Positions 1-12,790 of a stretch of 64,000 bases of DNA are shown here, piece after piece (the stretch's first letter is position 1; each line of letters begins with the position of its first letter). The position numbers and the translations under genes were made by a program. The DNA is from Mixophyes australis (taxonomy: Eukaryota; Chordata; Amphibia; Anura; Limnodynastidae): the NCBI GenBank assembly GCA_036250195.1, contig JAVHZZ010000004.1, positions 250,350,028-250,414,027 on the forward strand, given 5' to 3'. The notes beneath the pieces were generated by a model. That model searched no databases. It had not been told where the DNA came from and saw only the letters and a list, made by a program, of their open reading frames with translations.

Positions 1-140
1 TTGGTTCCGGAGTGTAGTTCCCTGTACATCTATGAGAATGACAATACTCAATCTGAGAAGAGTCACTTAATGTGATAATATGATTATGCCGATTTAAGTA
101 TATCTTTCACTGTTTGCTTTCTCATGTTCTTTGCTCTCCT
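1..140. other. AT-rich intergenic start of the window
   Basis: No gene or clear repeat recognised. Confidence 0.4.
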
Positions 141-352
141 GGGGCCTGATTCATCAAGGTACGCAAACGCATACGCATCTGCTAGACGGGACTTGAGCTA
201 CGTAAAACACCACATACGCAGCGCAAACAGAGCAGATACGGCACTCAAAGTCAACTCAATCTCAAACTCCAACGCAAATATAACGGTTTGCATCACTCAA
301 AGTATGAAACACAGATGCGTATGCGTTTGCGTACCTTGATGAATCAGGCCCC
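141..352. mobile_element. Palindromic MITE, GGGGCCTGATTCATCAAGG family
   Basis: Perfect 41-bp terminal inverted repeats at 141-181 and 312-352 enclose about 130 bp. Ends are GGGG...CCCC. No clear target duplication. Non-coding; mobilised in trans if ever active. Related GGGCCTGRTTCAT ends appear near 33181 and 48480. Confidence 0.85.
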
Positions 353-3300
353 TGGTTATTAATGGTCGCCTGTATTTTTGTCTGTTGTATGTTAAAGCAA
401 CAATAACTAATAGAATAGTGAGCCTGGAAGTTTCTTGTAACTTCCTAATACTCTTATTCTTTTTCTTTTTGGGTATGTATGTTTTGTTATGTAATGTGCT
501 TTGTTGTATGTCCCTTAAAAATCTAATAAAAAACACTTTATTTAAAAAAGAAAATGCGCTAGTGTTTAAAGTACCCTGGTGACACCAGTCTTAGTATATT
601 GTGTCCACTACACTAGAAGGAAAACATGCTGGCGCCTATAGCATATCATTTTTAGGGTAATTTACTCTACTGTTTTATGCATCAATAAGGAAGTAATATA
701 AATTATATTAATAGGGATAGAATAATGGATTTTACACCACATGTGGAACAATGGGGATTGGGCAGTAACTATTTTTCTGTATTTTATAGGAAAAATATAT
801 CTTTGACATGAAATAATGACAGGGCATAAAACAAATCAACATACAATAATAAAGGCAACAATTACTTAATTATTAGAAAACTAACAGTTTGCATAGCAAC
901 TCCTATAATTTCCTGTGCACTACTACCTTTACCTCACCTAGTGCCTATAGATGAGGTACCACTGACACTCTAATTACTCTAGCTGGTTTGACTGCACAAC
1001 AGCCTGCAGCAGTACTTCCTTTAGCAGAATAACTCATTATGCAGGTTATGCAATAATATCACAATATTTTACACAGTCCGTATCACACTCAAACCCTTTA
1101 AGCGTGTAAATGCACAATAATACTTTTTGCTCTCTTGTTTATGCATACTGGTGGCCAGTCACCAATCTCAGTCACTCAAACCTAACCACCCTCTCTCCCT
1201 AATCTCTATTGCCCTTGCAAAATATATTTCAGTCCAGCACTAGCAAAAGGGCATTACACAAATCTACATCTTCAGGACTCCCCACACTATCCCTATACTC
1301 TTCACTATAAGAGTAATAGATCAGTCCACCAGCAAATAAATAATATAACCAGCTTTACTTATCTGTAATTCCTCCACTCCAAAGCTTCTTGTTTGAATTC
1401 ACTTTCAATGACTGTTGTCTTCAATTCTGTCCCAAATGCCAGCATCAAGCTTCTGTTTTTTCTCTCTTCACAGTATCACACTCTCACTGTTTTGTTGCTT
1501 TCTCTCTAAGCTTTAGCTCTGTTTTCTCTACTCTCACAAACTTGGTGTTTTCCTCCCTCAATCTCTCTGTCTTCTCAGACTTTTCCCTCAGATTTCTCCT
1601 CACACACTTTCACTCCACCTCGGTTTTGAGCCTTTTTCTCTCCCTTTTGTGCAGACATAAACATTGGGCTGGCTTAACTCCTCCACTGGCATCTCCCCAG
1701 CAGCATTGGAGCTTGCTGGGAGATGTAGTTTTTCTCCTATCCTGGTGCAGGCGCACAATGGCGTTTGCATCACACTTATGTAAAGCTTAACTTTTGAGTA
1801 GCTTTCCCTCATTTGCAAGTTACATTTTTTTAAACTATTTATATTTATGTTTTCCTGCAGTTAAGGTCCTGTAAGACAATTTTATGTTTACATATTTAAG
1901 TAGATACCAGTCAAATAGTATATTGATCTGGAACCTTCACTTTTCCAGTCCGCTCTCCAAGGTGTCATTGTGCACGTCTCAACTTTATTTCTTTTGTCAA
2001 ATGTAAATCTCATCACAGAAGCAGGCTTGCATGGAAAATTACCATGGTAATGTATCAATTATTATCAATAAATAGGACAATGACTTTCTGATGGAAGGTC
2101 ATGGGTAGAGATGAGTAAAATCTTATGTGAATCGAGTTTTGCAGTGGAACAGATCATTTTACAGAGGTGAGAAGTTCTGTAGTTACATTACTTGAGTTCG
2201 GCTAAATGCCATTTCACTTTGTTTTGTACATTTGCATTTTGCAGAATTCATAGTCTATGGGAGAGATTTAATTCCTCACAGAGCTGTGAGTAAATATCAA
2301 CGTTGAAAAAATCATAGTAACAGTAATAGTGAACAACCCGCATTGTTCTTTAAAACAATGGGGGGATTTGAATCTGCCCCTATGAACAGAGCTTGAACAA
2401 CAATGGTTAATTCATTCTGCTCTGTGGTGGGGTTGGGTTACTTCTGATAACGCTTGATGCCAAATTCCGCTGGTGAAATAAATGTGGAAAGAGGCGAATA
2501 TTTTGTGGATCAGTTTTCAAAATGTCACTAATCTCTAGTCATGGGTTCCTCCACTCTTTATGAGTTTTTATTTATTGTTACTGTCTCTTTCATTTTCGTG
2601 TGTTTTTAGTGTGGAGATCCATATTGTGTTATAATCCAGCTCAGAGATGGCTGATATTCTGTAGTACAATATGTTCAATTCAGAATTCATTCTTCCTCAA
2701 TGATAGCAAACTGTCCAGGTGATGAGGCTGCAGAGCAGCCTTTTTCCATAATACTTCCACTGCCGTTAGGAAAGCGTTCTTTAATTGGAATGCAATATTT
2801 TTTTCTCCAAATATTATGTTTCTCATTTATTCTAAAAGGTCCACTTTCATCTAATCTGTCTCCAAGTTATTCTTCTGGATCATGTAGGTGGTATTTCTGG
2901 AGATTTTTTTGTCTTCTCATGCACTTCTATCTTGTTCAGTGTTTTCCTTACGACTGACGAACACTGTCCTGTAAAATACAATGTAAAAGATGCCTGCTGA
3001 TCATAACCACCTTGGGTTTCTCTGTGACCAGACCAAATTCGGTATGCTTTTATCTTACTGCAATATATTGTTGGACAACCACAGCCGATAAGTAAAAATG
3101 TCATTGAATATTCTCCATTAGTACTCTATACACCAGACCACTGATTCATAACCAAAGTCGTTAGTTTTGGCAACTTCTGTTTCTGAGTTACTCAGAAAGA
3201 TCCACTGACCTGATTAAAATTCAGTTCCACAAACCTGCATTGTGACACCAGCCCCTCAAAGTCACTTCTAATTGTGTTTTAATAGATACATCTAACCCAG

Positions 3301-3948
3301 TTTAACAGTTTATCATATAAATAATTATTTGAACGGTCCACATAATATTTTTCCAAGAAAAGGGTGAATTTGGGATTTTGAAAAGAAAAAGATATTTGTT
3401 TTGTTCTTTGTTTTACCAGATTCTCTTTATCTGTTCTTAGGGCACAAAATATCAAGATACTGAACAAGTTACAGATTATTCCACAGGGTTCAAAAATGTT
3501 ATCTAACCAATGTACATGCCTCCATGTGGCTATATGTAACAATAATTACTTAGGCTCTTCATATAACATTTTGTTGAATGATGCTGGTAGTATAAAATCA
3601 TACAATAGTCTTGCTCTGCATTGATACTTACATTTTAACACAGTATATCGAGGCATTTTTATACTCACACAACATGAATAAAAGCATTTTGAAAATGACC
3701 CAATCCATAAAAAGCCACAAAACTGAGAAACGTAAACGAAAAATGTGAATGCATTATGAATTGTACAAACAAAAATAACAATTTCAAGGATATAGTTCAA
3801 TACTCATTATGTTATATATATGGAAGAATTAGATTTGCATTGTGTCTTGTGTAACAATCCATTTCTTTTGTTGTTAACCAATAGAATATAAATCCACGTT
3901 TGCTTTTGAAATCTGTTGATTATTATTGAGTATAAAAGGTTCACTCTA
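353..3948. other. Intergenic sequence, no gene found
   Basis: AT-rich with short open frames only. 1390-1640 is pyrimidine-rich on the plus strand (many TCT/CTC runs). Around 1690-1740 is a GCTGGGAGATGTAGTTTT phrase like those in dispersed frog DNA-transposon fragments. Nothing else recognised. Confidence 0.5.
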
Positions 3949-4808
3949 GGGAGGGAATTCAATTGACTGCAAGCTTTTTTTTTTCATGGCCGAGTTCAAA
4001 AAAAAAATTCCCTTCGCGGGTTTTTACCTGCTAGAGCGACCGTTTTTAGTTAACGCAGTGTTAAAGCTTGTGCAATTCAATTGAAAAACAGGTAACACTG
4101 CCCCGTGTGTTAATCATTGGTGCTTTCAAATTTTTAGGGGAGTGAAGGGGAGGGTTTAACGCGGTCATGTATAAACAAAAAAAAGGGTTGGCATACATTT
4201 GCATACATTACATTGCATTACACAACCTTTCTATTTTATAATATCTACATACGGTACTTTCTTTTAGCACATTTTTTTATTTTACTATTTTTTACTATAG
4301 AATCACCTATAACATATCAAAACACATTAGTACATACATATTAGTTAAAAAAAATACATAAATATAACTAATTAGTGATTTTTGTATTTTTGTATTTTTA
4401 TTTTTTTCATTCTTTTTTTTTCAATAAAATGACATTTTTCATGTTATGCATTAGTAATAAACATAGTTTTATCTTTTTTTTCATTAATACATGATTTCAA
4501 ATAGTTTCTTAGGTTTTTTATTTTAAGCACACCCCAAGGAAGTGCGGGATAAAACAGCATATTGGCCAGTTTAACGCACTGCGTTAAAAAACAATTGAAT
4601 AGCTTTTAATGTGGCTGCCTCTCGCACACCCTACAGTTTCAATAGATCTTTTACTTGAACGCGTTAGGACCGTTTGAGAAAAAAGTGGTGCACTAAAAAT
4701 TTAATTGAATAGCGGGTAAAGTTAACGCACTCCAAAATGAAGAAAAACCGCGTTAAAATGATTTAACACAATGTTAAAAAATACCTTGCACTCAATTGAA
4801 TACCCCCC
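3949..4808. mobile_element. MITE-like element with CAATTGA termini (about 860 bp)
   Basis: The left end (GGGAGGGAATTCAATTGA) and right end (TCAATTGAATACCCCCC) are imperfect inverted repeats, and subterminal GCGTTAA motifs recur at both sides. The centre is strongly AT-rich (about 4170-4510). Flanking TA on both sides. No coding capacity. Confidence 0.7.
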
Positions 4809-6160
4809 TATGCATGATTCATCTTATCACCTCAGAGATAGAAGTAAACATACATTTTTATAAATTTTATGTTATTCTGAACCCAGTTCTTTTTGAATCA
4901 TAATTGGAAATATTTACCAGGGGGAAAAAATGTTGAGATTAGACTGAATTTCTAAATAAACATCGCCATTTTACCTTAGGCGCATATTTTAATCATTCAT
5001 TTGATTGATAAACTGATCTGCTTGGAGTTTCTTATGGTGGTAAAAAAAAGTATTGGATTTGTTCACTGTAGACAACATAGCTTGGTTATAACTAATTACA
5101 TGATAGTTAACTGTCAAGACTGTGGATTTCCAGTGTCCTATATTCTGACCTCCAGCTTTGCTCTCTGTAAATATTTTGCTATATTACAATACTTATTTGT
5201 GTCATATTGTGTTCCCTAGGATGTGCATTACCATATCAACCTGTTTTAAGTATTCTTGATTACTCATTTGTATCTATTTTCTATGTTTCATTGAAATGTC
5301 TTCCTCCTCCTTATCTACACTGACTCATCCTTCCTCCCACAATCCCAATTAAAATGCAGTGTAACCTTATATGTACATGTACGTCCTAATGATGCAATTA
5401 ACCCCATAAGCACAGGAATGTTCTTGAAGCACATTGTTCTCCCCCCCAAACAGAATGTAACAGGTTGAAATAAAGTAAGTGAAATGAACCAGAGATAGAT
5501 GATCTCAGATGCTGCATTCCTATACACACACTGATGGGAGACCTCCTCCTATATTACCAACGCTGATGGGAATCCTCGCTTTGCTACTGCAGTGGTGATC
5601 CCGCCTCTTTAGCAAGATATTTGTGTAGGCGCAGGGATGGCACATCTCTGGCATTAATAACATCTCTGGGCAGCCAGAGAGGTAGACTTCCACCTACGCA
5701 AGACGTCCCAAGGGAAACCCACGCTGCAAAGAAAACAGGCTGTATTTCAAAGGCATGGGATTCCAGCCCAATCGAAATTCAGAGAGAAAAGGGAGAGAGA
5801 TAGGATATTAGTCTGAGTAATTTCCATGTGCCTGTCAGTGGCTCCAGTAAAATGAGGAAAACATAAGCCGTCCGCTCAGCACTGTGAAGACAGGGAGCAT
5901 ACTTCCACTCTTTCAGTACTCGTGAGCTTGGCTAGTGTTTTATAAGCCCACACTCCACCACCAAGATTTTCCTTCAATTTTACATCTGTTTCCGGCAGAT
6001 GTGCATGCAGGGGTGTGGATCTGCACTCTTTCCTTCTGTCTGCATACAGTACATCGGGCTGTTATACTATTCTAATATTTTGGACAGTGCTGCAAATGAG
6101 CTTCCTATAACTAAGCAATGAAAATTAGCAGTGCACAAATATACTCATATATTTCACATA
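4809..6160. other. Intergenic sequence, no gene found
   Basis: Unique-looking; only small open frames. 5520-5800 is less AT-rich but shows no conserved protein or RNA structure that I recognise. Confidence 0.4.
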
Positions 6161-6162
6161 CT

Positions 6163-6638
6163 GGGGTCTATGCATCAAGCAATAACTTATTTAAGCATCT
6201 TTTAAGTAAGTTTGCTATGTATTAACTGCCTAACTGAGAGATTTCATAGAAATCTCCTCCAGGCTGACACCGGGCAGTATCGCAGTCCCCATAGATTACT
6301 ATGGGGACTGCGATGTTCTGCAATGCATAAAGCTTTGATAAGCTTCGCATTGCATGGACAGGTAACGTCATCTCAGGATGGCGTTACCTGTCATTTCCTA
6401 TAGGATTCTACTGAAGCCTCTCTGGCTTCGCAGAATCCGGTACAGTGGAAGTGCTGTGCGTATGCGCACAGCACTTCCTCCTGTCACCGGCAGCGCTAAG
6501 CTGCTGGTAAGCAGGAAAAAAAGATTGCAGGAGAGGGGTCACTTCGCTGGGGCTCTTTAGCGGTACCTAAATATGCATCATTGCGATGCGCAACGTTGCA
6601 TAGTTAGCTGGACAGAATCTTATTGATGCATAGACCCC
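6163..6638. mobile_element. MITE with GGGGTCTATGCATCAA ends and ACT target duplication
   Basis: Imperfect terminal inverted repeats (GGGGTCTATGCATCAAGCAA versus TTATTGATGCATAGACCCC), flanked on both sides by ACT (6160-6162 and 6639-6641). Internal hairpins include GTCCCCATAG/CTATGGGGAC around 6280-6311 and a GTAACG palindrome around 6360-6395. The 3-bp duplication fits PIF/Harbinger-type transposition. Confidence 0.82.
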
Positions 6639-6983
6639 ACTGTGTAAGTTGCAGCGTTGGTACAAGCAGCACACAAATACTTGATAGCTTATTTGTACAC
6701 TGAAATTTAAAGTTGATATTTGTGTGCTACATGAAAAAACAGTCAGTATTTACCTTATGTGCAAAACAGAACACTCATTTGCACCCCTTGCATTGTAACA
6801 TGGTTTTGTCCAGGAGACGGAAATAAGAAGTTTCTTAAGTTAAGATCCTTAATGAATCAGGCCCAAGATGCCTGAGCTAAGCAATGAATGTATATAAATA
6901 AAATACCATCAAACTTGTCATTTGGCCAACAAAGTCATTGCATAATCAACACTAATGTGCTTGCTTGTGTGTGTTATAGAATT

Positions 6984-7088
6984 TAGACTATAAGCTCCAA
7001 TGGGACAGGGACTGATATGGATGACAAATATTCTCTGTACAGCGTTGTGGAATTGGCAGCGCTATATAAATGATGATGGTGATAATAG
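6984..7088 (+). repeat. Dispersed non-LTR-tail-like repeat (GCGCTATATAAATGATGATG end)
   Basis: Contains TAAGCTCCAATGGGACAGGG, then TCTCTGTACAGCG, then a GCGCTATATAAATGATG end that runs into a short ATG/ATA microsatellite. At least five more copies or fragments lie in this window (21272, 33981, 35731, 39321, 56711). The layout resembles 3' tails of L2/CR1-type retroposons or tail-sharing SINEs; exact family unknown. Confidence 0.65.
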
Positions 7089-7379
7089 TACCCTGGGCCA
7101 GACTCCCACACACCTTCTCCAGAGTGAACCAACAGTCCCCAATCACCAAAGAGGAGGACACTTAGGGGTAAGCTTTATCATGTTATCACCTATTACAAGC
7201 TGGCTACAGCCCTAATCCACTCCCCCATTAGCACCATCACTGGGGGAATAATCAAGGATATATATAACCTGTGCCTTTTGACCATATTGGGTGTTCGTGG
7301 ATTAGTGACTAGGACCTGCGCTTACGTCACATGTATACGTTGCCCTTGTAAGGAATACATCTGCCTGGTGACTGTATGA

Positions 7380-7966
7380 CTACTGTAGGACGCCGTTCCC
7401 GCTGATCCCCTGTCAGACGGGGAACGGATGTCTGACCTTCCGCTGGCTGCTTCGGAGTCCTTCCGGGTTTTCTCTATGCTGTCGGGCGCATGCGCCCTTT
7501 CCTCTGTCCCGTTGCTAGGCAACGGGACGCCGATGCCTCCTCCAATTGCCGCTTCCGTGTGGCTACCAATCAGGTCCTCCTGACCATTATTTAAACCTGA
7601 CTCTGGCGCCATTAGGGTGCCAGAGTAACAGGTCTACTAGCCTGTGTTCCTGGTTCCTTTCCTGTGAGTTCTACTATTCCTGCTTCCCTGTTGTGACCCC
7701 GGCTTGGCGACTATCCCACTATCTGAGTGACCCACATTGTACTTCGACTATTCCTTTGGATTTCCCTTGGTACCATATATTCCCGATTGGTGTGACCCGG
7801 ACCGTCTGACCCTTCAACACTACACCGGCAACTAGCTAATAGGACCGCGACCTGCGTACCCTGTGCAGCGAAGTCCAAACCTCCTTGCGGGGGTCCCTGG
7901 CGAACACCAGGAGTACGTTAGACTCCGCACCTACTAGTTCAGTAGTGCTAATACCGGTTAGTGTTT
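7380..7966 (+). mobile_element. LTR-like element, copy 1 (solo LTR?)
   Basis: GC-richer block sharing ordered motifs with 12126-12790: the GGGACGC box, a TATA-like TATTTAAAC near 7588, TGCCAGAGTA, ACCCCGGCTTG, then GCAGCGAAGTCC, CCTCCTTGCGGGGGT and GTTAGACTCCGC. Two diverged copies with a core-promoter-like centre suggest LTRs of one retrotransposon family. Ends and target duplication were not resolved. Confidence 0.6.
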
Positions 7967-9209
7967 TGCTCTGTTACATTCCTCAAACGGCCTACGGCCT
8001 GACAACTACCCAGAGCACCAAACAGGACCCACCAGACTTCACACAGCATTAGGGAGTATGAGATTAAATTGTCAAGCTTGGTGGTGCCTCCACCTGCTAC
8101 AGAGCCCTGGGACATCCATGGTATAATGGTTAGTATAACACAGTAAGGAATGTACACACTAGTGCTTGTGAATTGAGTCTCCTCAGATTACTGAATATGT
8201 AATTGTTTGTCATGTAGTAATGTAGCAGAACAATACGTTAATACTACTAGAAGATGGGCATTCTCTTTCCACCAAGGTTAGCCCACCCCGAGTAAACAGA
8301 CGGCCCTAACTCCCTTAACTCCTGAAAAAGTCCAATGTACCTCCATCAGTGTGGCCTACCAATCAAGCAGAAAGCTCATTTTATGGGCTCATGTAAAGAG
8401 TACTATTTTTGATATAGCAAGAAATTACAGGTTATGTCTATACAACAATTAGCATTGGCCTATATACATTGTAGGCAAGGTGCTTTAGAATGTTGTGTAT
8501 TTAGACAATAAAGCATAACATTCTGTAACTGTCTTGCACATTAATTTGAAAGGGAAATACTGTGCTCATGTCAGCTGAAAGGACTCATGCTGTAAAAGGG
8601 TAGCATACCTCCATGAACTGCATCCAAGAAATATACTCTCCTTCTGTATACAGAGACTGTCACAATTCTGGCTCAAACAACCATTTCCTATATATGACAG
8701 CTTCAAAGAGAAAGAAAAGGAAAACCTAGATTGTTACTATAGTAACCACTACCAAGAATTGTTTAATATATAAGATTGGGAGTTGAATATCTGTTATATA
8801 TACATGGCTCAATGTGTATTGTTTTGTCTGTAAAGGGAAAAATGGCATACACTTAAGGCAAGTATGTCAAATTTGTCTTCATCACAAGCGTTTCTGATGA
8901 GGCAGCATGAGACTTATTTCTGGAGGGTCTTATTATGTAGCTGTTGGAAACAAGGCTTGATGTTACATTACAGATTAAGTGGTTTACACTAAATGTCATG
9001 AGGATAAGTCAGGGTGTGAGGGATAAGCATAAAAACCTCTATTGCTAAGCATATTGATTAACAATTTAAAGAAAAGTAATACTGGGCTCAGACAACTTGT
9101 TGTTCTCCAGCAGTTGTGAAACTACAGCAATTGGTAAGGTATGCTGTCTCTTGCCGTTGAACAACGAAATAACCACGTTTGCTGCCTGAAGCTGTAACAA
9201 GAACATATT
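7967..9209. other. Intergenic sequence, no gene found
   Basis: Small open frames only. Nothing recognised beyond a chance tRNA-like A box at 8113. Confidence 0.4.
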
Positions 9210-9393
9210 GGGGGACATTTATGTAAAGTGTTCATCAGGTAATTGTGTAGTAAAGGAGGCGTTGTCCATAGCAATTATAGGCTATTATTTTTCTAGTTCA
9301 GGCTGAAAAATGAAAGCAAATATGTGATTGGATGCAATAGGCAACACAACCTTTTCTACATTGTATCTGTGGAACAATTTCCATAAATGTCCT
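9210..9393. mobile_element. Degraded MITE (GGGGACATTTATG ends)
   Basis: Terminal GGGGACATTTATG and CATAAATGTCC form inverted repeats. Internal GTGATTGG and GCAACACAACC phrases resemble the hairpin MITEs at 14157 and 41485, so this is probably an old relative. Confidence 0.5.
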
Positions 9394-9760
9394 TCATTTT
9401 ATATCTAAAAGCTGCATGCATGCCAGTATAGTTTAACCACATAGATTACATAAATAGAAATAATTAACTCAACATTTAAATCACTCAAGTATGCTATTGT
9501 TTGAAGCACAAATACATTGGTAATTCATTTTACATCAGCTGTCAGCTAAAAAAAATATATGGAAAAGTAGCACAGCAAAGGCATGTTTATGTAGGCACCC
9601 ATAAATGTCAATATCAATATCAATATTAAATGTTGATAATTTTATATCATGCATCTCTTCTTCAGCCTTCGGAATCTGCCGGAATTAATAATTACTTTAT
9701 TTAAGCAAAAACTGTATGCAATAAAAAGGACAAAAATACACATTAGCACATCTCTCTGCA

Positions 9761-9762
<2 letters not shown>

Positions 9763-9830
<68 letters not shown>
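9763..9830. repeat. (AT)n microsatellite
   Basis: Uninterrupted TA dinucleotide run of nearly 70 bp. The surrounding open frame coding poly-Ile-Tyr is a by-product. Confidence 0.95.
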
Positions 9831-9831
<1 letters not shown>

Positions 9832-11561
9832 TTTATGTCAGTGTTTGCAAATTAAGCTATTAATAGGCTTATAATCAAGTGAAGTTTAAAAAACAAACTA
9901 GTTAAAAAGAGGTAAACAAATTCAGCAATTAAATGCGATTTGTACTGTGTCTTAATCTTGATATAGTCTGAATCACAGAATATGTGGGCATCAGTTTTCC
10001 ATCAGCTGAAATAAGGAAAAGCAAGAATAACAACTACATATTGGTGATTGACTAGCTGTGCTGCTTTTGCCATCTAGTGGATGGATATGAGATTGACATT
10101 GAAAGACAGAATTCACAAGTGTTCTTACAATTAGGAAGCCATCAGAAAACAATGGTCCTCTTTTAGAGTTGGATTTCCATACTGCATATATGCACCAAAG
10201 AGGCATATACTCATATACAGTATATATTTAGTTTTTTGCTTATTATTGTCTTGCGTCTCGTCTACCTGAAATGTGGAATGGGGGCAACAGCAATGGACAA
10301 ATACAGTTAAAATAATGTAATTAGATGGACACATCCATAAATACACATTTTAAGAGGTGTATTTCTTGTGGATGCTGGAGGGCTGCTACAGCAATATGCA
10401 ATGCTGATGACTATTAGCAGCACCATCTAGTCACTACCTAGCTGCTTCTAATTGGCTAATTGTATATTGATCCCTCCAGCTGATAATGCGTAATTCAGAA
10501 GTGGGGGCTATATTAAATGAATTATATGACGTTGTAGTCATTTATTTGCATTACTTATTTGTCGTTTCCATTTGGTCTACTGAAAGAAGCAAGAATGCTA
10601 TCGATTTTTGTATTAATTTAATTTGTATTTGCTTTAGTATATAATAATATTTAATTTGGAAAATGCAACACATTTTTAGTAACACTGGAAAGACACTATT
10701 CATTAAATTAGATTCCATACAGTTTCTTGTGACCTTAAACACTAAATAAGCAGAGACCAACTCTCAAGATACCAGACAACTTTTCTGGCATCGGTCACAA
10801 TAAACAATGAAACAAACAGGTTTGTTTTTTACCTGACACTCCTCCCCCAGCCCAAGCTTAATGGGCAGGTGACACTTCCACCTTCCCTGTAAAAGGGAGT
10901 TCTCATCAACTGCTTCTGTTTGATTACAATGCCGATAGGCCCTGTAGCTGTGGGGAAAAAGCACTTCCAAACCATGTAAGTTAAATCAGACTGAATACCA
11001 TTATTTTGTCACACACATATCCTTTTTTTGTAACACATATGTCCTCCATCTGTTTATGATGAAACTAGTTGCACTGCTGCCCAAATGTGTTACTCTGCTT
11101 GCATCCTTTCTCTACAGATTGCCAGCTAAATGTCTCCCTTTGTTACATTATATTATGTACAAATAGAATAATACATTTTTAGCATTTACTACTAACATTG
11201 TCAAGCCCTATCCACTATTTCTGTGCTTTATACATGCTATCACTATGCTATCGTTAGATGCAAGTATACATATTTGCTAAACCTGACATACACCTGCCAC
11301 AAATTCTGATGTTTCTGAGCTTGACACATCCACAGATGCATCATTCTCCACAAATTCAAGTAAATATGCACCTTTTCCCTGCATACGTTCTGAGCACTTA
11401 AGTGTCAAATTGTAAATAAGCCTTAATTTCAAATGCTGTAATTTATGTCACCAGTTATTAAATAAACCCACAGAACTAAAGTTCTTGTTTGCACCTAGAG
11501 CAACACCTATTTCCCATAGACCAATATATTCTCACCTGCACTTATTTGTCCCAGTGCAATA

Positions 11562-11634
<73 letters not shown>

Positions 11635-11668
11635 TAGATAAATATATACATATACACATATATACATG

Positions 11669-11725
<57 letters not shown>

Positions 11726-12029
11726 TGTTGCACTAAATATACACACAATGGAATAATTTGTGAATATGGACGCTAGGTCCCTGAATATTAAATCCTTAGC
11801 AGAGGGCCAGATTATCTGTAGTTCAATAGTGGTATATTGTTGGCCAATGGAACCAACAAGAGTCCCTTTTTAGGTTAAATATGAAGTAACAGACCTGGAA
11901 AAATGTTCTAATCACTCTTGTAAAATAGATGCCAGACTTCTTGTATTTTACTAAAGTGTTGAAAGATCACTTTTGTTTAGCAAAGTATATCACACTCCAG
12001 AAGATTAGATGTGTACTATGCCGGTATGT
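9831..12029. other. Intergenic sequence with a second AT microsatellite
   Basis: No gene recognised. 11562-11721 is a compound (AT)n tract interrupted by short ATTCATA and ATACACATATACATG segments. Confidence 0.5.
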
Positions 12030-12070
12030 CAAATGACCTACGCATTTCTCTGCGGTTTCATCAGAAAGGT
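12030..12070 (-). repeat. Dispersed repeat motif (GATGAAACCGCAGAGAAATG)
   Basis: On the minus strand reads CTGATGAAACCGCAGAG then AAATGCGTAGG, similar to the CTGAAGATATCACACGGGAG then AAACGCGTC phrase at 54632-54665. Such phrases recur in vertebrate retroelement ends; a Penelope-like source is my guess only. Confidence 0.4.
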
Positions 12071-12125
12071 AGTTGTGACTGGTCTCAATTTATTGCAGCC
12101 AATCATTTGAATCATTAATTATCCA

Positions 12126-12790
12126 CCAGGGGAGTTGTTATCACAGCGATGTCAGGCTATGGTTATGTCAGGCGCCATCTCCGCACTGACACTTGGTGCA
12201 GGAGACGGACGCCTGCACCTTCCAAGCAACCCCATCCTGTTGCCTAGCAGCGGGACGCTATCTCTGCTCACCTGTCTGCAGCCACCATGTCTTACCGCCA
12301 AAATCTCCCTAACCCTATCAGGAGGCACCTTAGGGTATATAAGGCAGCCTCTGACACATGTCTAGTGCCAGAGTATTAGGTCTTCAGCCTTGCGCCAGCG
12401 CTTGTTTCTGTGTTGCTGTTATTTGGATTCTGACCCCGGCTTGTTCCTGACTTTCTTCTTGGTTCCTGATTCTGGCTTAGACTGATATTTGGTATTGACC
12501 CGGCTTCCTGACCATTCTCCTGCTTCTGATTTGGCTTTATGCGTTCCTCTGGCTTGCTGACTACTCTTCCATCCTGCATCCTGGTAGGCTCTCACCGCTG
12601 CCTCAATTGTTACCTCGCCAGCTGACTGATACTGAGGGCTGCGACCTGCACGTCCCTTGCAGCGAAGTCCATACCTCCTTGCGGGGGTTCCTGGTGAAAA
12701 CCAGGGGCGTGTTAGACTCCGCGCCTCAGTACTCAGTAGCGCCAATTGCTGGCAGGTATCATCAATTCCACCTAGTGATTCTGACAGGTT
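12126..12790 (+). mobile_element. LTR-like element, copy 2 (solo LTR?)
   Basis: Diverged copy of 7380-7966. A strong TATATAAGG lies near 12336, followed by TGCCAGAGTATTAGGTCTTC, ACCCCGGCTTG, GCAGCGAAGTCCATACCTCC and GTTAGACTCCGCGCCTCAGT. Apparent ends TGTTATCAC (12136) and TTCTGACA (12786) have the TG...CA form of LTRs, but no clean target duplication was seen. Confidence 0.62.

Noticed and set aside
1389..1790. 133-residue open frame
   Set aside because: Pyrimidine-rich sequence yields Ser/Phe/Leu-rich peptide with no domain; no splice or conservation evidence.
8113..8140. tRNA-like 5' segment (CCATGGTATAATGGTTAGTA)
   Set aside because: A-box match only; no B box, acceptor stem or anticodon arm follows. 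Chance or a SINE-like scrap.
9649..9855. Open frame with long Ile-Tyr repeat
   Set aside because: Translation of an (AT)n microsatellite.
11507..11746. Open frame with Ile-Tyr repeats on the minus strand
   Set aside because: Translation of the compound (AT)n tract.
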